Origin: Paralichthys olivaceus
Lineage: Eukaryota; Chordata; Actinopteri; Pleuronectiformes; Paralichthyidae
DNA length: 64,000 bases
Assembly: GCF_024713975.1 (NCBI RefSeq)
Contig: NC_091094.1
Coordinates: 15,285,001 to 15,349,000 of the forward strand
Reading direction: 5' to 3'
Both the position numbers and the translations under genes were made by a program. The notes below the pieces were generated by a model. The model was not told the origin of the DNA and ran no database searches. It saw nothing but the letters and a program-made list of their open reading frames with translations. Each line of letters opens with the position of its first letter. Position 1 is the stretch's first letter. Below, piece after piece: positions 21,008 through 31,442 of this stretch.

Positions 21008-24000
21008 ATGCTGGGACAATGTGTGACTACAATACATCAGCTCGTGGGAATGAAGATGAAACCATGCTTCAATTTACACAGGAAACTGACAAGTTTGCAT
21101 CGTGCAGAGGGTAAGAAAGAACATTGTTAGTTCTTTGTTGCATTTTTCAGATCAGGTACTAGAGGAGCTCGTTTCTCAGTTAAGCAGTAAATTCAACTTT
21201 CACCCAGAGTGAATCTGCCTCTGCTTCAAGGTTACTGCCTGAAGCTCTGATTGTGACATACAGAGTGTGACTACCTGTATTTCACAAATATTTTTAGATA
21301 TATTTTAAGGTTTTGAGATATTAAGAAAAAGGCAGTACTTATCTATAGGTGTATTCCTGAACTTGCCCGTGACCATTTAATTGATATGCTGCAGATGCAC
21401 AGGCAGATATTACAGTGATTCACTACCCTCACAGGGGTCATGAAATATTTTGTGATCTCGCCAGATAATTGTAGAGAATAAGTAAACATTTTTACAAGTG
21501 GGAGAGAACCACTATATTATTTTTTCTTTTGCAGACCTTGTAAGGTGTCTATCTCACTATGTAAAGTGCCTTAAGATAGTATATGATGTGATTTGATGCT
21601 ATACTAATAACATTGAATGGAATTTAATTGCAGAAAATGTCCATGTGTTCTTTCATTGCTTTAGTGGAGTCACAATATATAACCAGTGAGTTTGTAACCA
21701 ATGGGATAAAACTGCCATTACAAAAAAATAAAACTGTGAAATCACGTCATTTATTTCATCAACAAAATGTCAGAAATCTTTATCAGCCTTTGACATTAAA
21801 GACTTGAAATATACTGTCATTTACAGTAATACTAAGAGTTTATTCTTCTGTCTCTTATACTTGCAGGTGCAGTACGGTGGAGGAGCAGTTGTAGACCAGC
21901 CCCTCTGTTGACAGCTGCTCCTGTCCGTGCTCTCATAGATGAACAGATCAGCATTAAAGGACACTTCCTGCCCCCGAGCAGTCCAGTTACAGTGTGTGCA
22001 CGAATGCACAGTGAGGATGGTGACCTGTGGGAGGCCTTCGCACATTATAATACAAATACCGATGGCACTGTCAACTGTGAGTCACACTGAGTTTCGACTA
22101 AGTACCGCACATATCCCTGTTGGATTGTATATAATGTTTTTGTGACAGTTTAACACATCATCATACTTGTATAATAACAAAACACCACAAATAATGTGAG
22201 ATAAATTTCATGTGGTCAGTTGAGCCATATGTTCTTAACTCCTCTTTTACAAAACATACACAGTAAATAGACTGAACTAGACTTCTACTTTTATTGAGCC
22301 TCTCCCCTCTCTCTCTTCATCTTATAGTGACCAGGGATCATTCAACTGGGGGAACATATTTAGGCTGTGAGCCAATGGGACTCTTCTGGGGACTGCAGCC
22401 GTCTCCTGGAGCACGAGAAGGTTTGAGGCAAGTGATAAAAGCACAAGATGTAATATATAGTATAATATATGATATAGTTTAATAGTATAATATCATATTT
22501 GGTGTGGCCCCTGCTGGGATGGCGATGTCTGGTGCACAATCGGACGTCATTGCGTTTTCGTCTCTATTGGCCAGACGTCTTATTTTGTGCAATTGGAAGT
22601 CAGATAAGCCTCCCACTCACAGGCGCTGGGTTGAGGATGTAATGGCACACTTGAAACTTGAGAAGTTGAAACACACAATCAGGGGATCAACCCAGAGATT
22701 TTATATGGTCTGGCAGCCATTTCTGAATTATTTTGACTCACAATTCCCTGCTGGAAACACTGGGACATAATTGATTCACATGCTCTGTAACTCTGTAACA
22801 TGTCGGTTTTTTTTTTTTTGGTTTTTTTTTTGTTTATCTTTTAGTGTAAGTAGTTTTTTTTTTTTTTTTTTGTGTGTGTCATTATTGTCACTTTATTATT
22901 ATTGTATATGTTGGGGTTGCTGTTTGGGGACTTGTTAATTGTCTATAAGTGTTTACAATTCAAAACCCAATAAAATATTTGAATAATAATAATAGTATAA
23001 TATCACGAACTGACTTTTCAGTGCTTGACCTAGCTACAGCCGCTGACTTACAGAAATAACTCTATCTATCTAATTTCCACTTGTAGTAGACTTCTGATTC
23101 ATTTTAAAATCACTTCTCTCCAGTCAGTATTCTTGTTCAGTGAATTGTTGTGTTGAGCACACCATCAAATTAACCTGCTTGATGTTGTCTCTATAAATGG
23201 TTTGGGGTCAATAAGAGGTTCATGTGTAAGTGCTGCTCTTTCCACAGATTGCGGAAAAAAAACGTAGCTACTCCATACATCACGCACATTTCAGTACTGG
23301 ATGGGCATGTGTCAGCCAGTGAGACACAGGGTGCTGAGCTGGCAGTTGTAACTGCTGAGCGCTGGTTCATGGCACCAGGTGTAAGAAGAATAGAGATTCG
23401 TCAAAACGCACTTGTAGGGACGTTATTCTTGCCCCCTGGTGAGTCCATGATTTGACACCTACTCTATAAAGCCATCTATAAGATAGACATGAAAAGGTAA
23501 CTGTCTCCTGAACAGCGTCTACTTTACTGATCTCTTGCAGGTCCAGGTCCATTTCCAGCCATGTTGGACCTGTGGGGAATGGGTGGAGGACTGGTGGAGT
23601 ACCGCTCTGCTCTGTTTGCTTCCAGAGGCTACGCCAGCTTGTCTCTTGCCTACATAGGGCACAAAGAATTACCTGGCCCACAGAACTGCGTCAATGTTGA
23701 TGATTCATATTTCAAGGTAGGATAAGATGCAGGCTTGTATTTTGCCCTGTACCTTATTTTCTCACTCCATAATTTCACTTTAAAAATATTTACAGCTTTA
23801 GGATTTCCTCCTCTAAAGGATTTTCTATCATTTCTATCAGACTATTCCTATTAGATTCAATTGTGTTTAATTATTTAACTCATTGCACTAAATAGCTCCC
23901 GGCCTGCCTTCCAGTCTTTAGTCTGCTAGCTTCTTTCTAGCCACTCAGGGAGCTAGCCCTCACCCAGCTTGCACATTGTCTGTCAACATTTCTGATTCTG

Positions 24001-25412
24001 ACTTCGAAGACCTGTATATCCTTCACAGAGGAACTTGTTTGAGGCTCAGCTGACCTGTTCCTCCAAAGCCCCAGGTTTAGTCTCTCTTCTCTCTTGTTGG
24101 TTCATTCATTGGGTTCCTTTGTGTTTCCTTGTATTTCTGTTTGCTCCTGCCTTAATTTAACTACCATGTTATTTCCTCAAAATATCCTATCATTCTGTTT
24201 GAACAGTCAGCCTTCCACCTGCTGCAAGATCATCCTCAGATCTGTGCCGACAGAGTTGGGATCATTGGTCTGTCATTTGGAGTCTACCTAACTCTTCGAA
24301 CTGCCACTCAGACTGGTGTCAAAGTACGTCAGTGTCGGTCAATAAAAACAGATATACTAGTTGTTTAGCAGTATAAAGTTAGATTTCTCCTCTCCAGCCA
24401 TCCTGTTTGATTTGTATCAATGGACCAGTCGGAAGTACCATCAAGCTCTCAAATGCAGAAGGCAGGACTGAAAACTTTGAAAGGTAAATTGTATTTTCTA
24501 AAAGGGTTCACCATCCTACTTCTGTGTACAGCACTGGGTTTAGGTTTACACATTAATAATTCAGTATTAATGGAAATATCTTAGCGATTGACGACCTTGA
24601 CTGGATTAAAAGACAAACGTTTTTTTCTTTATACTCATGGTTTTAGTAACAGTAAATACTGGGTGTATGATGATCAAGGCCATGTCACTTTCAAAGAAGT
24701 CTCCTCGCCTGCTAATCTTGACCCTGAGAGCAAAGTGAAGGTGATGTGAAAGACTGCCACCTGCTCACAATAAAACACATTTTCATACATACACTAACAG
24801 TCTCTACACTTTGTGCTTCATATCAATTTTGCTGTTGTGTTTTTGCAGTTCGAGAACATCACCTGCCCATTAATGTACATAGAGGGAGAAGATGACCTGA
24901 GCGCTTCAAGCACAGACAATGCAAACCTGGTAGATTTGTCTCTTTTCACTCTTTTAGAGTAAATTGAGTGACCTTTGTCTTCATTGTTTTTAAAACACTG
25001 ATTTTTTCATCATCAGATCGAGGAAACCCTGAGGGCCGCAGGTAAATCTCACCTGTTCACACGTTTGTCGTACCCTGGTGCTGGTCACCTGATTGAACCG
25101 CCTTACTCCCCAAATTCAAGAATGTCCTTATTCAGAGTCAAACCAGAAAAATGTGAGTCATGTCCCATTGCTGCAGACCCTTCATTAAAATGTTAAGATA
25201 AGATGTACCTTTATAGATCGTCAGTAGAAAGAAATTCAAAAAGTTAACTTAAAAGTTAAGTTGGAACTGTAATGGAAAGTAATAACTGTATGTCTGATTT
25301 TTTTCCTGCAGTGTTCACTCTGTGGGGAGGTCATCTCGCTCCCCATGCAGCAGCACAGGAAGACTCCTGGAATAAGATGCTGTATTTTATGGAAAACAAT
25401 CTGAGACAGTGA
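21008..25412 (+). CDS. Acyl-CoA thioesterase gene B, tandem paralogue, 11 coding exons
   Basis: Same family, exon plan and phases as gene A. Exons: 21008-21110, 21867-22076, 22328-22427, 23248-23438, 23541-23716, 24207-24323, 24398-24483, 24647-24740, 24849-24929, 25017-25152, 25312-25412. They give 464 residues; exons 2-11 are the same lengths as in gene A. The start is MLGQCVTTIHQLVGMKMKPC, basic and free of acidic residues for about 33 residues, like a mitochondrial presequence. Catalytic elements are Ser283 in GLSFG, GEDD at 372-375 and His410 in PGAGH. The C-terminus NLRQ is not a peroxisomal signal. Exons 3 and 7-11 differ clearly from gene A (e.g. GSTIKLSNAEGRTENFERS against GSVMKLPDADGRTEYLERS), while exons 2, 4, 5 and 6 are nearly identical. 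Intron 3 has a GC donor and holds a LINE insertion. The 5' UTR exon starts at 20978. Confidence 0.93.
21839..22093 (+). repeat. Gene-conversion block 1, copy in gene B
   Basis: Partner of 13014-13268; one mismatch in 255 bases by hand count. Confidence 0.9.
22481..22495 (+). repeat. Target-site duplication, left copy
   Basis: AATAGTATAATATCA, identical to 22991-23005, flanks the LINE insertion. Confidence 0.9.
22496..22990 (+). mobile_element. 5'-truncated LINE (L1/Tx1-like) in intron 3 of gene B
   Basis: The open frame at 22504-22770 encodes the last part of a LINE ORF2: ARRLILCNWKSDKPPTHRRW, then LKLEKLKHTIRGS, then FYMVWQPFLNYF. This is the usual C-terminal ending of fish L1-type elements. 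A T-rich 3' UTR and a tail CCAATAAAATATTTGAATAA with AATA-type repeats follow. A perfect 15-base target-site duplication brackets it. It is severely 5'-truncated, sits in the same sense as the gene, and the undamaged frame and duplication suggest a fairly young insertion. Confidence 0.88.
22991..23005 (+). repeat. Target-site duplication, right copy
   Basis: AATAGTATAATATCA, identical to 22481-22495. Confidence 0.9.
23214..23732 (+). repeat. Gene-conversion block 2, copy in gene B
   Basis: Partner of 13850-14368; four mismatches in 519 bases by hand count. Confidence 0.9.
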
Positions 25413-25873
25413 AGTGACTTTTAAGATAGAAAATAACTTTATGTATGTGTTTGTTTGTGACATGCTGCAATTATCAGAGATAGTTTTACATCCAGAAAAC
25501 TGAGAGAGAAAACAAACTTTGTTGTTGTTGTCCTGGTTTGAGACTCACTCAAAAACTACAGTAACTTCCTCCTTCACCTTCAGCACTTTACATTGAGCAG
25601 AGTGTAGATTGGCCACAGGGTGGAGCTGTTTGGTAACTGTCAGAGTAGTTCAGCTCATGAGAAGGATATTCCACCTATACTGTTACACTTTATAGCCACT
25701 GTTTATGCAGCTGAGACACTCAGCAGATACCACAAGTACCCAAAACAACTGTATTCCTTGGCTATTCATGTAACACGTCGCATTGCTACAAACTGCAGAA
25801 CTGAAATGTTTTTCCTGCTACTTCTCTTGACAAATTGGCAGAGGAGGATTGTTCATGTGAATCACACCATGAT
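25413..25873 (+). other. 3' flank of thioesterase gene B
   Basis: No canonical AATAAA close to the stop was seen; the 3' end is undetermined. No other feature seen. Confidence 0.35.
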
Positions 25874-25909
<36 letters not shown>

Positions 25910-25914
25910 TAGAC

Positions 25915-25963
<49 letters not shown>

Positions 25964-26060
25964 CTTTATTGATCCTGGGTGAAATTGAGGCATCCAATAG
26001 AACACAAAACAGTCAAACACAAGAGCATAAGAATAATAAAAATTGGTCAAGAATAAATTC
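25874..26060 (-). mobile_element. (GATA)n/(GACA)n tract joined to a LINE-type 3' tail
   Basis: About 90 bases of GATA and GACA units (25874-25962) run straight into TACTTTATTGATCCTGGGTG and AAATTGAGG. Read on the minus strand this is the usual 3' end of a teleost LINE: ...GATCAATAAAGTATCTATC followed by (TATC)n. The body beyond about 26060 is not recognisable. Similar short tails occur at about 12749-12780 and 25195-25220. Confidence 0.55.
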
Positions 26061-26966
26061 ACTGCAGTGAGATGAAAATCTAGCCATCGGTGCTACTACA
26101 AAGCTGTCACTGTAAGGAAGTATGTGCTAATGGCCATATTGACGATACAAAGGTTAGTATTGAAGCCAAATATAAATACAGATTTAAAGATACATAACTG
26201 AAGTTATACAAGGTTGTACATTAGAACTTAAACTTAAATACAAGTTAAAGATAATAAAACATAAAATCAAATCAAGATTATTATAGGCAGCAATGATGAC
26301 TATATAGGGCATTGTACTAGCTGTATGCTTCTAACCCTGAATGGACCTGAAAATTGGTGACGTTGTTTGACCTGGCTCAGTTGAAACCCTTTAGAAAAAA
26401 CACATTGAGAGACTGAATGCCATAGACGTTTTTAATTTTATGATATGGTTTGACAATCATAACTGAAGAACACAAATAAATAACTGCACAGCAATTATTG
26501 TCAGGAGTTGTACAAGTATGCAAAGTCTCTTGGTTGAGAGGTGAGACGTCTTCAAGAAACAACATACGCGTGTCCAGTTTTTCACACTTACAGCTCCGGG
26601 ATGGATGACTGAGAATCCTCAGATATGCACAGCAGCCACGTCCTTTAAATAGCTTATTATTAGAGCAGCCACAGTTGATATTAAAGACAGTAACATAATT
26701 GCTGTCACTTAAAATATCTGGAAAAAAACTTGCAGAATTATGTGAGTGAAACTAATATATTTGATGTGGTATTGGATCGGTGCATAGATTTGCATACTGT
26801 ATATTTATCTATTTTTCTCTATTTTAGCATGCAACAACCTGCCTTCCAAGTCAAAATCTACTCAGATGTCATCTTAATGGGCATTCATTATTCACTCCCA
26901 CTTAAAGAATGCAGACACTGCTCCTATGTTCCTCATTGTGTTGTGAGATATTAGTGTACATGCTAA
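26061..26966. other. Intergenic DNA, includes the S100 gene 3' UTR
   Basis: AT-rich; no exon or clear repeat recognised. Confidence 0.4.
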
Positions 26967-27773
26967 TCAGTTCTGTTGACTTGGGATAAAGAGCTCATGG
27001 CATGCTGAGGTCACCATGGAGATGAGGGTGATGAACTCTTTGAAGTCAATCTCCAGGTCTCCGTTCTGGTCGAGGTCCGCAAAGAGCTCATCCAGGGTCT
27101 CATTCTCCTGGATTTTCTGTTGAGCAGAAAAACTGAATCAAAATAAATCCTAAAAGTCTATAAGACAGTGATGTTATGAGGCTGAAATTACAGAAAACAA
27201 AAATTGATAGATTGAATGAAAGATTTACAGTTTGGCCGGAGAGTGTAGAGGAATGTTGTAAGTTAATTCTCTGCACATTAACTGCATATCACATTTACAT
27301 GTTTGTATCCTATGTTTCTTTGAAGTTCAGTAATTGTCTTTGATCAAAATGATTATTAAAATTAAAACTACATGAATCATCTAGTTATATTTCATAATTG
27401 TTCCAGATTTCCAGTCTAATCATTAGAGTTGTCATTATGTTTAACAACCAGCCAATCAAAATCAAAATCAGTCATCAATAGATTACCAGCGTATAGCTTT
27501 TTGTAACATATCAAGCATCTTGATTGCAATACACTGTAGTCTCCGAGAAGACATGAAAAAAGCTGAGTTCTTAAGTTGTGAGTAATATCAAGTCTTATAC
27601 AGTGCTGTTAAAAACATGCTGCTAATTGTAAATCCATAACGTACCATTATGAAATGACTCATCTCATTGTTGATGAGTTCTTTAAGCTCAGCTTTTTTCA
27701 GATTGCACTTGTGACCCGAGTATTTGTGGAAAACTCGGATGATACTGGCCATGCTACTCTCCAGCTCTGACAT
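26967..27773 (-). CDS. S100-family calcium-binding protein, two coding exons
   Basis: S100 proteins are small dimeric EF-hand calcium sensors. Coding exons on the minus strand are 27773-27645 (43 codons, donor ATG|GTACGT) and 27116-26967 (49 codons plus TGA), giving 92 residues, a normal S100 length. The start MSELESSMASIIRVFHKYSG and the ELKELINNEMSHF helix are S100B-like, and the C-terminal helix ends TSACHELF as in S100B. The C-terminal canonical EF loop is complete: D59-Q-N61-G-D63-L-E65-I-D-F-K-E70. The N-terminal pseudo-EF loop runs S19 to E29, 11 residues where S100B has 14, so calcium binding there may be altered. The intron position between the two EF-hands is the family's usual one. 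The nearest family is S100B-like, but the exact orthologue (s100b, or a fish-only s100 gene) cannot be decided, so no symbol is given. Confidence 0.9.
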
Positions 27774-28020
27774 CGTCTCCTTTGAAGCCTGCAACAGACA
27801 AGATGACAACATGACACAGACGAGTATTTTACTCTCACATCTTAGTTTTGTACATAAAATGCATTGTCGCATATGCACTGGTAACCTATTATTATCTGTA
27901 AACTACTATCAATAAATCTATGAAAATAAACATTGATTGTTTCTTACCATCATCTGAAGAAACGTGTCTGTCTTGTAAGGATCCTAACTGAGACAAGCAG
28001 CTTATCCAGCAGTATGTTGA
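27774..28020 (-). other. S100 gene 5' UTR and possible non-coding first exon
   Basis: A TTGTCTGTTGCAG acceptor lies 15 bases upstream of the ATG. A matching donor, GATGATG|GTAAGAAA on the minus strand at about 27947, would end a non-coding first exon. S100 genes usually have one. Confidence 0.5.
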
Positions 28021-29039
28021 CTGCCTCACCCAGTTCCCTGTCCAGACTAAAATGTATTGATCAACCACTTCCACTTACATCTACCATGCGCTATGTAATG
28101 TATGACTAATGGATATTAGTGGTCAGAGATTTGACCAAAAACCATTTGCTTTGAAATGTCACTTGACTCAGGTTTCAACATTTCTCCACAGTCATTTCCT
28201 GTCACAAACAGATTTTGAGTCCCACAAACTTTAGCAGATTCTTGATTTGTTCCAGATCATGTCCACAATAGTCTGTGCACAGTTAACAACTGTAATAACA
28301 CTCACGGTTATAGGTAACTAAAATGAAGTCCCTGACAGAAAAGTGCTGACAGAGTGAAATGTTTGCATCAGATGTACTTTCATCATCGACATTGCTATTG
28401 GCTCAGCATGTAAAGTAATGTATGTAAACTCTGCATAAGAAATTAAAGGTTGTGAATGTGTACTTATAGAAAACATTTCAAAACCTTCAACATTTCTATT
28501 GAAAGGAATGTATAAAAATGTTTTTCTAAGTACATTTCAGATACTACCAACATGATAGTATTAACACTATTACTGTTAGGGACTAAAAATACATATAATT
28601 GTGAAGCTACAAATATATTTTTTTGACCTTTTAGGTTGTAAAGCATCTAGAAGCATCTTTAATTGGAACCCATACAAAACAAGATAATTTACATAATTTA
28701 TTACAGAAGACATTTGGCTTGTGTCATGCCTTTAATGGCCTTTAAAATTGCTAAAAGCACTCATCAGTGTGTTTGTGGTGTAGCTATTTGTGGAAGAGAG
28801 ATTGTGGTTGGTTTCCTGAAAGGATCCTACACTATTAAAGAGTTCTAAAGTACGGTCCCTGGAGTCGAGACACGTCGACTCAGCTTTTCAGACAACAATA
28901 CATTTCAGAAAATAAAGGGTTCACCATCAATATACAACATTTTGGAAAGCACGACATATCAGAAAACACAATTAGAAAGAAACACATTTCAGAAAACAAA
29001 AAAATGTTTTATTATTTATTTATATTTTACAATATATAA
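28021..29039. other. AT-rich intergenic DNA
   Basis: A patch at 28890-29005 repeats CATTTCAGAAAAC-like units three or four times. No gene seen. Confidence 0.4.
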
Positions 29040-29620
29040 GCCAATCAGGCAGCTGCTTAGGACCCCACAGCCCCCAGGGAGGCCCCATAGTCATACATCT
29101 TTCACTTTAGGGTGGCCAATGTGTTGTTTGCTACTGAGACTATAGGGCCACAAGTGAAGACCATCGCGTATGTCTGATCCAAAATTGGCAGCAATGACAT
29201 TAGTATGTATACAATACAGGGGCCCCTGGCATAGGCAAATTTGCGGGTTGGACAATAAAAATAATGATATTAGTTAATGTAATATTTACTAAATGAAGAA
29301 CATCTCAACAAAGTATTTGTTCTTTAAAAGTGTACTTTTAAAGAATTGTTCATGGGTCCTGCCTGTTAGTAAGGCCTTTTTTAAAGTGACACATTCGTTT
29401 TCTACATCAAATGTGTGTACATGAAGATTTAAACAATGAATGACTTTATGCATGATTCAATTGTTATGATGAAGACAATCATTTTAACTATTTGGCTTCA
29501 GATGAATAATAGTTGTATGAGCAATTAAAAGCTGCTCTTTCCACTGCGAGGCAGGTCCCCCACACTAATCCTGCCCAGGGCCCCAGATGTACAGTTCCAG
29601 CCCTGCATTTAGAGGGTGTA
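29040..29620. repeat. Possible decayed DNA transposon
   Basis: GGACCCCACAGCCCCCAGGG near the left end and TGCCCAGGGCCCCAGATG ... TCCAGCCCTGC near the right end, plus ATACAGGGGCCCCTGGCATA in the middle, are typical of GGCCCC-rich ends of teleost hAT-like repeats. The structure is too decayed for certainty. Confidence 0.3.
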
Positions 29621-29959
29621 TACCCATACTGTATACTGACACAAGATATGAGAGGAAGTGAATAGCATTGGTTATAAAGAATACATGAGGAGTCTGAAGT
29701 TCTAATTTGCAATAGAACACACCTCATTCTCCTTATTTCTCTCCTTTATATTTATCAGTCAATGACATTTATATTATACATCCTTTTTTTGACATTTTAT
29801 CTAACTAATTTTTACTTATCTGCATGTATGTTTATTTAACTGTGCCGTCACTTCAGCTGTTGTGTTGCTGTTTGTGTGTTGAGCACATATCTGCAATGAA
29901 AAAAACACAAGTGCATGCCTGACAGAATAAGGTTATTTGTCAGAAAGTCTGAATTTCCT
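29621..29959. other. AT-rich intergenic DNA
   Basis: Nothing recognised. Confidence 0.4.
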
Positions 29960-30345
29960 GTCCTTGACGAGTGCTGCAGCTACCATGCTTTAGGTAGCAG
30001 AAGCCGCTTCCTGAACGCACCATGGCGGCTCCACTTCCTGTTGACCGCTCCCTGTGGAACACACCGTGCGCTCCCCGGTGACGCAACCGGCGGGACCTTG
30101 TGTGTGTCGGCCGTGTTGTGCAGCCCCTCCCCCGCGTAGGAAACGCGCACTGACGTAGAGAAACCAGCGCAGACTGATCCGTGGTTTCAACTAAAATCCC
30201 CGATACCTCCGGCTGTTCGCAGAAACCTAACGCCCTGCCCCGGTCCCGCCGCGTCAAACTACCCCTCTGAGGCGACTGCAGGGCGGCGAGCAGAGACACA
30301 GCTACCGGGAGGCACAGAGGAGACGCGGTGTTCGGTGAGATCGTC
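29960..30345 (+). promoter_or_regulatory. inpp1: CpG-rich promoter region and non-coding first exon of inpp1
   Basis: The most CG-dense stretch in this part of the window (e.g. GACCGCTCCCTG, CGCAACCGGCGGGACC, CCCCGGTCCCGCCGCGTC). It lies about 1.1 kb upstream of the first inpp1 coding exon, which begins right after a CTCTGCGCAG acceptor, so a non-coding first exon must exist. A candidate donor is GTGTTCG|GTGAGATC at about 30335. The 142-codon antisense frame here is a composition artefact. Confidence 0.5.
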
Positions 30346-31017
30346 ACTTTTCTCTCAGACGCTGACATTCCTTTGCTGCGCGGTGTATCCTCATGCTAAG
30401 CTAAACATCTGGGACGTCACGAGCAGTAGGAGCACATCTGGCTGCAGTCAAGGGACCACAGTTTAATCATCTGTGTTAAAAGTCTATTTATTTCATTGAG
30501 GCCCGTCTTTCCCACAGACACTGAAGTATTCCTACTCTTTTATTTCTGATTTTTGGTGTTTTCTCCTTCTCTCATTATTTCCCTCACACTTGTGTTTCTG
30601 AGTTTAGCACACTCTCTGGACTTTGCAGTGTTTTATGGATGCACCATTTGACTATAGCAGAGATACTGTGTGGTTCACATATGCAAAGATCTGGAAACCA
30701 CATCCCTCCCCCACGCTCTTGTTTTTTTTCAAGATATGTCCTGTTTTCATTTTGAGGCTATAATTAACTCAGTGTGTGATGACCTGCCTCGTCTTTTTTT
30801 CACTCCACCACAGGAGCAGTTTTTGACTAAACCCTCACGTAGAGTTCAAAAATTATATCAAGATTAAAAAAGTTAGCTGTCAGTCTTTGGATTATTAGCA
30901 GGACAAATGTCACATTATTGTTTCTTATAAGTTTAAAGACTCCTGGCTGAAGGTTGCTGTCTGTGAATTTGTTACTTATACACCTCTTAATACATCTTTT
31001 AATAATAATAATTAAAA
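30346..31017 (+). other. inpp1 5' intron
   Basis: No exon or distinct repeat recognised. Confidence 0.35.
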
Positions 31018-31078
31018 CTGTGAAGAGCTCTGAGTGGTCATCAAGACTAGAAACAGTAAAATACAGACCATGTAATAT
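31018..31078 (+). mobile_element. SINE tail fragment
   Basis: AGAGCTCTGAGTGGTCATCA, AGACTAGAAACAGTAAAATA and ACAGACCATGTAA match the 3' tail of the teleost tRNA-SINE seen at 17380 and 35741. Confidence 0.6.
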
Positions 31079-31442
31079 TGTGTGTGGCTTAAATTATACC
31101 TGACTGAAATTATGTTAATACCAGAGACAGGGTGGCAACTCTAAACACAAAAATAAAACATCTAATCAGTGGCGTGCCTGCAAAGACCTGATACCTCTCA
31201 GGTCAAACATATGTTTTGGTCAGGCATCACAATGTTAAAGGTATTAAATGGTGTTATAGTTGTTGTTTTAAACTCTTTTTCATGAACACAGAACGAAAAA
31301 CACTGGATAAACAGCAAAACAAATCTGAGGTAGATCAATTCTACCTCCTCGCTATGCTTTCACGATGCCTAAGCAATATATCAATATTGTCATGATGCTA
31401 TTGCTGAAAATAATATTGTGATTATTCTCTCTCTGCGCAGGC

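Noticed and set aside
22504-22770. Independent host gene or extra exon of thioesterase gene B
   Set aside because: The sequence is the end of a LINE ORF2 and is bracketed by a target-site duplication.
25862-26062. Tyr-Leu-Ser repeat protein, or a CRISPR-like array
   Set aside because: It is a (GATA)n/(GACA)n microsatellite at a LINE tail, with no spacers.
29940-30368. 142-codon minus-strand frame in CpG-rich DNA
   Set aside because: CG-rich DNA lacks stops by chance; position and composition fit the inpp1 promoter and leader exon.
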